DNA of 64,000 nucleotides, taken from Sophora flavescens. Its lineage: Eukaryota > Streptophyta > Magnoliopsida > Fabales > Fabaceae. A program made the translations under genes and the position numbers. Below the pieces are notes generated by a model that was not told the DNA's origin, ran no database searches, and saw only the letters and a program-made list of their open reading frames with translations. Location of the stretch: positions 237,242,586 to 237,306,585 of the forward strand of contig CM061064.1 of NCBI GenBank assembly GCA_030762895.1. The letters are read 5' to 3'. Positions 33,789 through 44,743 of the stretch are shown here, in pieces (within the stretch, counting starts at the first letter, position 1; each line of letters starts with the position of its first letter).

Positions 33789-34511
33789 TGAACGCGCTAT
33801 CGCCACGCGCCAAAAAGAACGAGCGTTTACAAAATAATGCAGATAGGGAAGCGACAACTCGAGTATCGTCTCTCAAGGACTCTTAGGTTGCTATTATTAA
33901 CAGAAAATCAGTTTTGGGGGGTTTTGGATGGAAGTAAAATAAAGAAACAAAACAGAAACAGAGCAATAAAAGATTATCAAATATGCAAAAGCGATTAACC
34001 TACTGTTCTCGGTTTCCCACTATCATTGGTTCACATAATTCCAAGCCCTAAGCAGATTCTAATCCCCTCCCGGTTGTAGCAACAATTTACAACGAAATCG
34101 CTACCACGGATATATATTCCTATTCCCGAAATAACAAACGGGGTTAAGCCCTCATGAACTAAACGAACATGAATGAACACACGCGAAATAACAAACGCGA
34201 TTAAGTATAGGAACATAACATCACCGAAATGAATCAACACAACACTATACACTCCTGAAATAACAAACAGAAACATATAGCACCGCATTGAAAAGAGAAT
34301 AGCAAACAAAACAGGAAATACAGAATCTCAAGTGTAATTGAAACCAATCACAGTAGATTAATCTAGGAGACTAGCTCTCCATTACAGAAATAAACACAAA
34401 AGAAAATAAACTACTACTACTGACTACCAAAAACTAGCTCCCTGACTAACTAAAAAGCTAACTCATTTCTGCCAAAACCAGACTTATATACAAGTTCTGG
34501 AATCAGCTGAC

Positions 34512-34741
34512 TCGCGAGGCGAACACCGTCTCGCGAGGCGAATATCACGAACAGTCTTCAACGTTTGGTATTCTCGCGAGGCGAAGAACAGATCGCGTGG
34601 CGAGGAATGGAAAGGTCATGGCTTCTGGTCTTCACTCTCGCGAGGCGAGGATTGGATTCGCGGGGCGACACAGAAAGGTTGGCAATTACTGGCACAATCA
34701 CGCTTCAGGTTCGCGAGGCGAATGCTCTTCTCGCGGGGCAA
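34512..34741. repeat. Element D left LTR palindrome array (TCGCGAGGCGA pairs)
   Basis: Pair starts 34512, 34574, 34638 and 34711 (steps 62, 64 and 73); the second box of each pair is 19-20 bp further on. Confidence 0.88.
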
Positions 34742-35687
34742 AAGATCCAGATTTATTTCTTTTTATTAACCTGAAAACAGAAAATAGCATAAGTGCTTTA
34801 TTTAACTCTAAATCAGCTAAATTAACCTAAAAATACTTTATGGACTCAAAATGCTGCTTAAAGACAATCAAGTCTAATTTGGGAGAAAATGATATAAAAT
34901 TAGCACAAAGCCAAGGTTTTTCTAGTTATAAAACTAGACTAGCTAGAGGCTGATCAAATAAATTTTTGAACGCGCTGTCGCCACGCGCCAAAAAGAACGA
35001 GCGTTTACAAAATAATGCAGATAGGAAAGCGACAACTGGAGTATCGTCTCTCAAGGACTCTTAGGTTGCTATTATTAACAGAAAATCAGTTTTGGGGGGT
35101 TTTGGATGGAAGTAAAATAAAGAAACAAAACAGAAACAGAGCAATAAAAGATTATCAAATATGCAAAAGCGATTAACCTACTGTTCTCGGTTTCCCACTA
35201 TCATTGGTTCACATAATTCCAAGCCCAAAGCAGATTCTAATCCCTTCCCGGTTGTAGCAACAATTTACAACGAAATCGCTACCACGGATATATATTCCTA
35301 TTCCCGAAATAACAAACGGGGTTAAGCCCTCATGAACTAAACGAACATGAATGAACACACGTGAAATAACAAACGCGATTAAGTATAGGAACATAACATC
35401 ACCGAAATGAATCAACACAACACTATACACTCCTGAAATAACAAACAGAAACATATAGCATCACATTGAAAAGAGAATAGCAAACAAAACAGGAAATCCA
35501 GAATCTCAAGTGTAATTGAAACCAATCACAGTAGATTAATCTAGGAGACTAGCTCTCCATTACAGAAATAAACACAAAAGAAAATAAACTACTACTACTG
35601 ACTACCAAAAACTAGCTCCCTGACTAACTAAAGCTAACTCATTTCTGCCAAAACCAGACTTATATACATGTTCTGGAATCAGCTGAC

Positions 35688-35917
35688 TCGCGAGGCGAAC
35701 ACTGTCTCGCGAGGCGAATATCACGAACAATCTTCAACGTTTGGTATTCTCGCGAGGCAAAGAACAGATCGCGTGGCGAGGAATGGAAAGGTCATGGCTT
35801 CTGGTCTTCACTCTCGTGAGGCGAGGATTGGATTCACGGGGCGACACAGAAAGGTTGGCAATTACTGGCACAGTCACGCTTCAGGTTCGCGAGGCGAATG
35901 CTCTTCTCGCGGGGCGA
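35688..35917. repeat. Element D right LTR palindrome array
   Basis: Same layout as 34512-34741, with several C-to-T or G-to-A changes in the boxes (for example CTCGTGAGGCGAG). Confidence 0.85.
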
Positions 35918-36470
35918 AAGATCCAGATTTATTTCTTTTTATTAACCTGAAAACAGAAAATAGCATAAGTGCTTTATTTAACTCTAAATCAGCTAAATTA
36001 ACCTAAAAATACTTTATGGACTCAAAATGCTGCTTAAAGACAATCAAGTCTAATTTGGGCGAAAATGATATAAAATTAGCACAAAGCCAAGGTTTTTCTA
36101 GTTATAAAACTAGACTAGCCAGAGGCTGATCAGCGAGTCAAATTTTATTTTGGAGAAGGTCATAATTTCATATATTATGGCTCTAAGAGCCTTTCTTGGA
36201 TTAATGTTATGTCTATGACATTTCATTTACGGATGTTTTAAATTATGACCTGGAATTTACTTATCTTTTGAGTAAATGTGATTTTTATTAAGTTGGTGGA
36301 ATGTTGTTTTACTGGGATGATGTTTGTATATATCCAAAAAGAAAAATTTTGACACCCACTTTCATGACTTATAGAGAATTACACGAGTTATTTTCCGAAA
36401 GCAACCAACAATTATTTTAGTTTTGTTTTCCTCAATGAGTCAGATTATGTAGCACCAAGGGAGTGTTACA

Positions 36471-37949
36471 ATAAAAGATTTTTTAGAGGCTATTTTATAT
36501 ACTATTTCAAAACTTTTTCTATAAAATAATTTTTTGAAAATTACTTTTTAAACACATATTTTTTTCTATTTTAAAAAGTTTTTTGTTTAAAATAATTTGT
36601 GAAATATACATTTTAAAGTTTAAACCCTTCCTATGTTTTCAAAACATTTTTCTATAAACTAGCTTTCTGAGAAGTAATTTTTAAACCTTGTTTCTATATC
36701 CTATTTTTAATTTGGGTTAAATATGTTTTTAGTCCCTCATTTTTTACAAAAGTTTGGTTTTAGTCCTTCGTTTTTTAAAATGTGTCACAACTGGTCCCTA
36801 CACCACACTTCCATTTGAAAAATGGGGGACTAAAACCGGATTTTTGTCTAAAATGAGGGACTAAAAATGTGTGGTTGTACAAAGTGAGGGACTAAAAATG
36901 TGTGGTGTAAGAACCATTTCTGACACATTTTAAAAAACGGGGACTAAAAAAGTATGTTTTCCAAATGGGGGACTTAAATCAAACTTTTGTAAAAAATGAG
37001 GGACTAAAACCATTTTTAACCCTTTATTTTATTTTTTTTAAAAAAAACCTGCTTCTTTTGTATTAATTTTTTTTATAAACTTATTTTTTTAAAAATAATT
37101 TCAAGCACTTTTTTATATCATATTTTCAAAAGTCTTTTTAGAAACATTTTAATAAAAGTAATTTTTACACCCTTCTAATATAGTATTTTCAAACTTTTTT
37201 TTTTATAAAGTAGTTATTTGAGAATAATTTTTTATATCCAATTTTCAATTTTTGTTTCAAAAATTGTTTTCTGAAAAGTTTTTCAAACCCTTGTTATATA
37301 CTATTTTCAAATAAATTTTATAAACAAGTTTTTTTGAGTAAATCTTTAAACTTTGTTTTTATATCCTAATTTCAAAACTTTTTTATTTTTTTTAAATTTT
37401 AGATTTTTTTAATAAACTAGTTACTTTGAAAAATACTTTTCAAACTCTTTTTTTTTTTAAATTTTTAAAACTTTTTCTATAACCTTGTTTTCTAAAAATT
37501 CTATTATTAAAAAAATTAAACAAATTTTCAAAAATTTCCTCTATAAAATAGGTTTAGGGAAACTATTTTATAAACTTTATTTTTAAACAGATTTTTTTTT
37601 TATAAAACCTATATTTAAAGTATCATATTTTCCAAAACCTTTTAAAAAAACTTTGTTTTTTATATCATATTTTGAAACCTTTTCTCTATAAACTAATTTT
37701 TTAAGACAATTTTTATATATTATTTCAAAACGCTTTCCGGTAATTGTTTTTTCAAAAGTACTTTTTAAGCTCTTATGTATTCTATTTAAAAACTTTTTTG
37801 TCTAAAATAATTTCTGAAATATACTTTTTAAACCCTTCTCATGTTTTCAAAATATTTTTCTATAAACTACCTTTTTGAGAAGTAATTTTTAAACCTTGTT
37901 TCTATACCCTATTTTAAAAACTTTGTTTCTCTACCTACCATTTAATGAC
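36471..37949. other. AT-rich region with degenerate low-complexity repeats
   Basis: Repeated blocks of the form ataaact, ttttgagaag, taatttttaaaccttgt occur through 36480-36720 and 37050-37930, looking like a decayed tandem array with loose period. No gene. The foldback element 36714-37022 is inside it. Confidence 0.5.
36714..37022. mobile_element. Foldback/MITE-like element with long terminal inverted repeats
   Basis: The left arm begins GGGTTAAATATGTTTTTAGT and the right arm ends with its near reverse complement (ACTAAAACCATTTTTAACCC). Arms extend for roughly 110 bp each, so most of the 309 bp can form one hairpin. No coding sequence; TSD not clear in the AT-rich flanks. Confidence 0.75.
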
Positions 37950-40900
37950 TGTAACACCCCGATTTTCGCTGCTTCGTAATATCGGTAATAAATATATAAA
38001 TATATATTTTTATCCGAGACATAGAAAATGATTTTGGATAAACCAAGGTCATTTCCTTGTTATAATTATTTTCATAAGGTTACGGGGAAGTTTTTGGTTG
38101 AAAACTCAGACGGAAGCCGGTCTGCTGTTTTGTGTTTTCACTGACAGTAAAAGTTTACTGCTCAAAAGACCTAATTTTGAGTTGTGAACGAGATGAAAAA
38201 TGTTTTTATCGTATTTACTACGATATTGGAAGTTTTGAAAATTTTGGTAAAAAAATTAAAATATTATATCTGTTGCGGACATATACGTCGAAATGTCTCT
38301 AGGAAGAGCTTAAGCCAGATGAATCGGGAAGTCGGCAACGTAGCAGAGATGTTGGATTGACCGACTTGATGAGTATTTATGACGAGTTTATCCGTATCAT
38401 AAATGGCTATAATGGCACATTTATGGCAACATTAAATTTTCCTATGAAAAGACCAAAATGCCCTTGTCTTTTTATGACAATTTCTAACCAATGCAATTGG
38501 AAAAAGTTGACCAAACTCTTTCCCAACCCCCACGGCTCCAATACCTTCTTCATTAAGTTTGGATTCTTCTTCCTTTAAATAAGTTGTCTTCTTCCTTAAG
38601 GCATTTTTCCATTTTCATGTTCTTTGGAGCTCATAATTCGTCAGATTTTTATTGGCAATTCTGACCATTTTCTATTCTGAATCTCGAAAAACTTTCAACA
38701 TGAAAGTTGTTCATCTTTCTCTCTTCTTTCCAACTACATAAAGATAATCCAAAACGGACAAGTATGTTGAGAGATCCACCCAAAATACTAAAACTGTTCT
38801 AAACCCTAACTACGTTCATCTTCTTCCTTAAGTTTTTCAAGAACACCATAAGAAGTCCTTGAAGAACATCATCCAAATCTTGATTTCCTGAATCATCAAG
38901 AGGTAAAAACTTCTTCTCTTGACATTTGAATCATTTCTCTTCACAACTTTTGTGGATTCATGGCTAAGATTCATATGTTCTTCATTTGTTCAAAGTTCAC
39001 GAAGCAAGATTCAAAAATTCATAACTAATTCTAGAAAAATCCTTTTGACATGAAACCAATTGCTATGATCTTATAATCATCTCTATTTTCATCATATAGA
39101 AGCACAAGATCATGAGAAATTTCTTTCCCTAAAATCTGGACTGGGCCGAACCTAGGTTAACTTTGTGTTCTTAGGTTTTGTTTCAATTTCATGTCTTGAT
39201 TCATGATTATAACTTGATAGTTCTTGTATTCAAGTATATAGAAGATCAAAAATCAAACTTTAACCTATTGATCTCATCAAAACCGAAACCCTAGGTATGA
39301 GCACTTGTTGGTTTTATGATTCAAAAGTTGTTTGTAACACTTGAATCTAACTCTAGGTTTTGTATGTTGATTAAATCCAATAGTTTAGAAATTTTAGAGA
39401 TTTCTAACTCCAAACTCAGCCCTTGGCCGAAACCCTAGTTCTTGGAACTAGATGAGTTTTAGTTCATGTTCTTGGTTCATAATCTTGGGTTAAGTGCTTA
39501 ATCATGCTTAAGTAACTTATGGATCATTAATCCCTAAGTTAATCAAATTTTAAGTTTCCTAACCTAGAAAATTGGGTGAAGCCGAACCCTACCCCCATTG
39601 ATTTAAGTGTGTTGTTGTTTGATTCTGATTTATTTTGGTTGCAATTCGTTATGAAGGAATCGATCGGGTTGGTTTGACCTAAAGCCGACGGAGGAAACCT
39701 GATCAAATCGGGAGAATATTTGAAACCCTTAGTTCGAGTCTTCAACGGGTAAGGGGAGCTTACCTGAGGGATTTTTCTCAATTACTATTTGCTTGTGGTG
39801 TGGTTTATATGATTTATATGTGGTTGTGGTTATTTGTATTCGTTGTTTACGTTGTGTTGTTTACCTGTGTATCGGTGTTTGATCTGCTTTTAATTTATTT
39901 AATTATCTGCAGTTGTATAGTATATTGCTATGATGCATGATCTGCCTGGGGATATAATCTTGATAATTGTTGTTGAATGTTATTTGTGAGTGTTGTTTGA
40001 GAAGCCTGACTGTGGTCAGTGCACAACCGATTAATCAGATAAAAGCTCTAATAAGCTGTGTAAATTATATTCCAGGTTTTATGGGAAACGTTGGAATATA
40101 ATAGTGGTGGAAAATATTATTTTGGAAAAATAATGAGTTTTGATAAATGTTATTATTTTTGATGATTTATTAGTGTAAAAGTAACTTGAGTCACAATGAG
40201 AACGAAATTGTGAAAATGTTTAAGTACTGCTAATTTTTATGTAAGAAAGTTTGAAATATTATACAAAGTTATTTTATAAAATTAATTGTTGAAAATAAGT
40301 TAATGATGATTTTAGAAAGTTGTTTCAGTGGAAAAAGTTAAGTTTTGGCTTGAGAAGCTTTAAAGTGATAATTGATGAATGATTTGGAAAAGTGTGATGA
40401 CAGATTTGGAAAAACGTAGAAGGCAAGTATTTTGAAACATTAGTACATATTTTAAGGAAGTTAAAACCGCAAGTGACTCACCTTTGTGAAAGTTTGATTA
40501 TTTAAAGATTTTATTAATGAATTTCAAATTTTGAAAAAAAGAATTTATGAAAGCAAAACTGATTTAGTGTTAAAAAGTGGTGTGGAACTTAGTAACCGAG
40601 ACGTCGGGGTACTAATGTTCTGTGTTGTGATGAACTCAGTCATTTGGACTTTGAGGGCCTATATTGTATACATGAGGTATACCATGTTGAAACATTGAAG
40701 ATGTTTCTAGTGCCACGAACCTAAGACTGGTGCACCGGTCGAGAGGTGTCGTGATTGAGCACTCGGACAGTAAGGTCCTATGTTTTGTTTTGATAAAAGT
40801 TTTATGGACAGTAAAGTCCTATGTTTTGATAAAAGTTTTATGGACAGTGAGGTCCTGTGTTGTGATGAAAGTTTTAAAAGTGTTTTAAAACTATGTGAGT

Positions 40901-41977
40901 CGTAAGCCATTTTGAGCTTCGGCAAAGAAAGATTGAACACAAAGAAAAGAATGAAACAAAAGTGTTTTGCATGCATTGGCAGACGTGCCTGTATTCTGGC
41001 TGCGTGCCTGGGTTTTCTGTTCTGGCTGCGTGCCTGGTGTTCTGTTCTGGCTGCGTGCCTGGGTTTTCTGTTCTGGCTGCGTGCCTGGTGTTCTGTTCTG
41101 GCTGCGTGCCTGGGTTTTATGTTCTGGCGGTGTGCCTGGGTTTTCTGTTCTGGCTGCGTGCCTGGTGTACTGTTCTGACTGCGTGCCTGGGTTTTCTGTT
41201 CTGGCTGCGTGCCTGGTGTTCTGTTCTGGCTGCGTGCCTGGGTTTTCTGTTCTGGCTGCGTGCCTGGTGTTCTGTTTTGACTGCGTGTCTGTGACTGCGT
41301 GTCTGTGGCTGCGTGCCTGTAACTTCGAGTCTCATCAACTCATTACGATGTTGGAGATATCTCATGAGATTAGGTATGAATGTTAGATGATGTTTTGAAG
41401 TGTTCATGCATAGTTTTACAACGTTGATGTTTGGGGTGTGAAACCCATTGATAAACGATGTGATATAATATGAATGAGTATGTTGTTATAAATATGTATA
41501 TGTGTATGTGCCTTCTTTTGTGTTGCGCATTTAGTTATGGTGATAAATCCGTATATTGGAGTCTCACCCTTACAACACATCTCAGAGACGTACAAGGGGT
41601 ATGATCCCTACACGAAGAAGAAGGATGTCTAGTTGGAAGCGTGCTGTACTGCTCCAGTTGCCGGTAGTGTCTGTTAGTTACGACCAGCTTAGGTCCTATT
41701 ATATTATATTATGTTTTGAAGATAAAACTGATGTTGATTTAGGTATGAAAATATATGAGGCAGTATAGTTGTAAGATTTATATACTTTGTGTATCTGAAT
41801 GTAATTTGATTACGGTGTTGTTGTTGTGGTTGGGAAGTTAAAAGAAAAAAAAAATTTATCACCATATTTTGAAAATATGAATGTTGAGAAAACATTATTT
41901 TCCGAAAGTAACCAGCAAATTAAGTTTTATTTCTGCAAACGCGTAACCATGTGATGACCCGAGTTTAGGGTGTCACA
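37950..41977 (+). repeat. Element E 5' LTR
   Basis: 4028 bp from TGTAACACCCCGATTTTCGC to GGGTGTCACA. No significant ORF except those in a 25/26-bp minisatellite (40995-41290). Nearly identical to the 3' LTR apart from copy-number changes in short tandem repeats. Confidence 0.93.
40995..41310 (+). repeat. Minisatellite in element E 5' LTR
   Basis: Eleven full units of alternating form (TTCTGGCTGCGTGCCTGGTG or the GGGTTTTC variant, 25 and 26 bp) plus three shorter degenerate ones. Alternating lengths open all three frames for a time, giving repetitive spurious peptides. Confidence 0.88.
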
Positions 41978-41981
41978 TTAG

Positions 41982-41993
41982 TGGTATCAGAGC
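41982..41993 (+). other. Element E primer-binding site (initiator tRNA-Met)
   Basis: TGGTATCAGAGC, complement of the plant initiator tRNA-Met 3' end, 4 bp after the LTR. Confidence 0.9.
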
Positions 41994-42145
41994 TGGTCGA
42001 GTCTTTCGGGAATGTTGGGAAATAGGTTTGTTGTGTGGATGTTGTGTGTTCTTTGATTAAGATTTGTTTGGAATTACTTCTTAGAAGTAATGTGTGGTAA
42101 TGACTATGTTTACGTTTCAGTTTCTGGTTTTTGGTTTAACTGATT

Positions 42146-43366
42146 ATGGTTTATAGGTCAGTTATGGAACCAGTTGTTGAACCAGAAGCTGGACGTGGAC
42201 GGGGACGGGGACGTAGACGCGGTCGTGGAAGAGGCCGTAGAGGCGGTCGTGGTAATATGAATGAAGATTATGAAGAAGGAATGGATTATGCAGCTCAGGC
42301 AATGGAAAATGTAGCAGCTGCGATTGCTAATCAGACTGCATCTATGAATGCCCATAATCAACAGGCACAGATTCGAGCTGAACAGGCTGTTGAAGGGAAG
42401 AATTTAACTGCTTTTAGGCGTCAAGATCCATCACAGTTTCATGGAGATGTGGGTCCTGTGAAAGCTGACTTATGGATTCAGGAGTTAGAGAAAATTTTTA
42501 GACTAATTCATAGTCCTGAGGGAGTGAAGGTATCTTATGCCACTTTTCTATTGGTGGGCGATGTTGAGTATTGGTGGAAGGGCACCGAACAGCTGCTGGA
42601 AGCCGAGAATCAGGAGATTACTTGGGAGGTATTTCAAACCAGCTTCTTAAACAAGTATTTTCCTCAAAGTGCACGAGCTGAGAAGGAGCAAGAATTTTTG
42701 CAACTTCAACAGGGAGATTTAACTGTTGGAGAGTACGCGGCAAGGTTTGAATCACTTGCTAAGTATTTTCGCTTTTTCCAAAACAACCCAAGCAAAGATT
42801 GGAAGTGTGAGCGTTTTGAAAAAGGATTGCGTTTCGAGATTAAGGAATCAGTACTACCATTGGAAATCCGGAATTTTCAAGCCTTAGTCGAGAAGTGTAG
42901 GAAGGTGGAGCTGATGAGGAAACAAAGAGACAATGAAGGAACTGTTGGAGGACCCTCTCGTTCCAAGAACCAGAATCAGAATCGGAAAGAGGAACGAAAT
43001 CAGCAGAAGCCTTATTTCCGACCACCAGGGAATGACCAGAATATACAACAACATCATTCGAATTTTGTTGCGACGGGGAGTAGTGGCCAAAATAATCAAA
43101 ATCAAAGTCTAGTTAGAAGGTGTTTCAGCTGTGGAGATACAAGACATATGATGGATACTTGCCCTGTGGGAGGAGCTAAGTGTTTCAACTGTGGTCAAGT
43201 GGGACATTTGGCAAAGAATTGCAATGCACCAAAGGGAGCTAAGTGTTTCAACTGTGGTCAAATGGGACATTGGGCGAAGGAATGTAATGCGCCAAGGCGT
43301 GGACCGACTGTCAATAACACCAATGCTGTCAAGTCAAAGATTACGGGTAGAGTGTATAATGTGTAA
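42146..43366 (+). CDS. Element E Gag, intact, three zinc knuckles
   Basis: 406 residues, open throughout. Met at 42164 (MEPVVEPEAG) is a likelier start than 42146. Residues 17-36 are an RG-rich stretch. The gag fold runs about 90-260 (FHGDVGPVKADLWIQELEKI, YWWKGTEQL, FLNKYFPQSARAEKEQEFLQ, GEYAARFESLAKYF, FEKGLRFEIK). Three CCHC knuckles are at residues 326-339, 346-359 and 367-380; the last two are near duplicates separated by a GAK repeat. The family is the chromovirus (Tekay/Del-like) Gag. The stop at 43364-43366 is followed in frame by GAETSNQDGNL, which resembles the normal continuation toward protease, so Gag-Pol was once joined. It could still make virus-like particles if expressed. Confidence 0.88.
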   Translation: MVYRSVMEPVVEPEAGRGRGRGRRRGRGRGRRGGRGNMNEDYEEGMDYAAQAMENVAAAIANQTASMNAHNQQAQIRAEQAVEGKNLTAFRRQDPSQFHGDVGPVKADLWIQELEKIFRLIHSPEGVKVSYATFLLVGDVEYWWKGTEQLLEAENQEITWEVFQTSFLNKYFPQSARAEKEQEFLQLQQGDLTVGEYAARFESLAKYFRFFQNNPSKDWKCERFEKGLRFEIKESVLPLEIRNFQALVEKCRKVELMRKQRDNEGTVGGPSRSKNQNQNRKEERNQQKPYFRPPGNDQNIQQHHSNFVATGSSGQNNQNQSLVRRCFSCGDTRHMMDTCPVGGAKCFNCGQVGHLAKNCNAPKGAKCFNCGQMGHWAKECNAPRRGPTVNNTNAVKSKITGRVYNV

Positions 43367-44743
43367 GGAGCTGAGACTTCAAACCAAGACGGTAACCTCT
43401 TAACTATACTATTTTAATTCGGGTACAATTCATACTTGTTTCGATGGATTGTGTGAGGATATGTTGAAAATTTTCTATTTCTTTTAAATTTCATGATGAA
43501 ATTCTATATGTTTAGACTATCCTATTTCTGTTCAGGATAGATACTTTCTTGATAAAAGGAGTTTCTTGATGAGACTTAGTCGATTCACTTTTACTTTTGG
43601 TGGAAGTGATCCAGTCTAGATTTTGTTGGACTGATGTTCTTTTAAATCGTTGTGTAGTAAAGTTCTTGTGAAGGAAGAAACTTTATTAGACTCATGTTTG
43701 TAAACTTGTATTAGCTATGCATTTTTACACTCACGAACCTATTAAAGAATCTTTTTACATATTGGACACTTGTATCTTTCAGATTGATCAAATTATTCTT
43801 TGTGCTTTCTTGTGAAAGCAACATCAAGAAATTTCTTGTCTTGAAAATCTCTTTTCAGATTATTGTGAGTAGGTTGACGGAGTCGACATCTTTTTACATG
43901 CTTAGGCCCACGATGTAATGGAAACCAACAAAGGCGTGTATCAGAGGACTGATCCAACGTGATAAAGTAATCTTCCAACATCATTCTGAGCAAGGCTTAC
44001 TTCGAGTGTTGGGATAAAGTTACATCTAGTGTTAAGATCCAAGTTGAAGTTAATGTTCAGTTTATCATCCTAAGATAGATGGATAAGTAAGAAAGAAATT
44101 GATCTTTAGAAGGTTAGCTGAGAGTAAGTGTAATTGTAAGGAATTATAGAAAGGTGTCTATGGTAGTTTTACCTAGGATGAACGTGAGCGGAAAAGAGAA
44201 GTTCTTGAGTAAAATTAAGTTGTTAGAAAAGTTCAAAAGCTAAGAGTTAGATAATTCTATTTTATATAATCCCTTTTGGTTTAATTGCATTAAGATATGC
44301 AATGAAGTGATTTTAGGGATAAGATGTGCGAGGTGATATCAAATTTGGGGTGGTGAATTATAATGAAGAGAAATTAAGACTATGATTAAATATTTTGATT
44401 AGGAAGTTGATACGTGGTGCTGTGTAGATATTGTTGGTATTAGTGATAATATTCAGAGTTAGATGATTTGAATAATGTTTCTGGTAGAACCATGTTGATA
44501 AAAGAAGTGATTAAGTTTCGATTTTGTTTTTTTTCGAGTGTGATAGACTCTAATGAAATTTTGAGGATAGTACGGATATATAGAAATGACATAAGAATGA
44601 ATTGTGTTATAGAATATAGAATAAGAGGAAAGATGATGTGAAGGGCAATGTAGAATTTTATGGTTAAGATGGGATTACAAAATTCTGTTTAAGTTTCGAG
44701 TGACGAAATTTCGAGGACGAAATTTTTTTTAGTGGGGTAGTAA
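43367..44743 (+). other. Element E post-gag non-coding region and PPT
   Basis: 1.38 kb without recognisable protease, RT, RNase H or integrase in any frame. It ends with ATTTCGAGGACGAAAT and the purine tract AGTGGGGTAG (44731-44740) directly before the 3' LTR. Confidence 0.75.

Larger units (their letters stand above)
33789..36132 (-). mobile_element. Element D: two Athila-related LTRs with only 10 bp between them
   Basis: LTRs 33789-34956 (1168 bp) and 34967-36132 (1166 bp), nearly identical, flanked by TSD GCGAG. The spacer is AATAAATTTT. No PBS, PPT or coding sequence is present. LTR ends TGAACGCGCT...GGCTGATCA and the TAGTTTTATAACTAG block next to the minus-strand start relate it to B and C. 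Each LTR has a TATA box (minus strand TATATAAG, 34490-34483 and 35666-35659) and a palindrome array upstream of it. Leader blocks include a repeated CGAAATAACAAAC motif. Confidence 0.9.
32258..36470 (+). repeat. Degenerate chromovirus-type solo or partial LTR, interrupted by element D
   Basis: Starts TGTAACACCCCGATTTTTAC at 32258 and ends AGGGAGTGTTACA at 36470, with element D (33789-36132) removed leaving about 1.86 kb. The early part matches the LTRs of E (tagaaaatgattttggataaacca, positions 32430-32453, and the CGGTCTGCGTTTT block). It contains a (TA)n and (TG)n tract at 32296-32420. Flanks gaatt and ataaa do not give a TSD. Confidence 0.65.

Noticed and set aside
32258..36470. TSD for the degenerate LTR hosting element D
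   Set aside because: Flanking pentamers (gaatt, ataaa) differ, so the boundaries or solo-LTR status cannot be confirmed.
40912..41386. Several overlapping ORFs giving Cys/Leu/Trp-rich repetitive peptides in the E LTR (also 47750-48170)
   Set aside because: They are translations of a 25/26-bp minisatellite in all frames; the two LTRs give different lengths and no start context or homology supports a protein.
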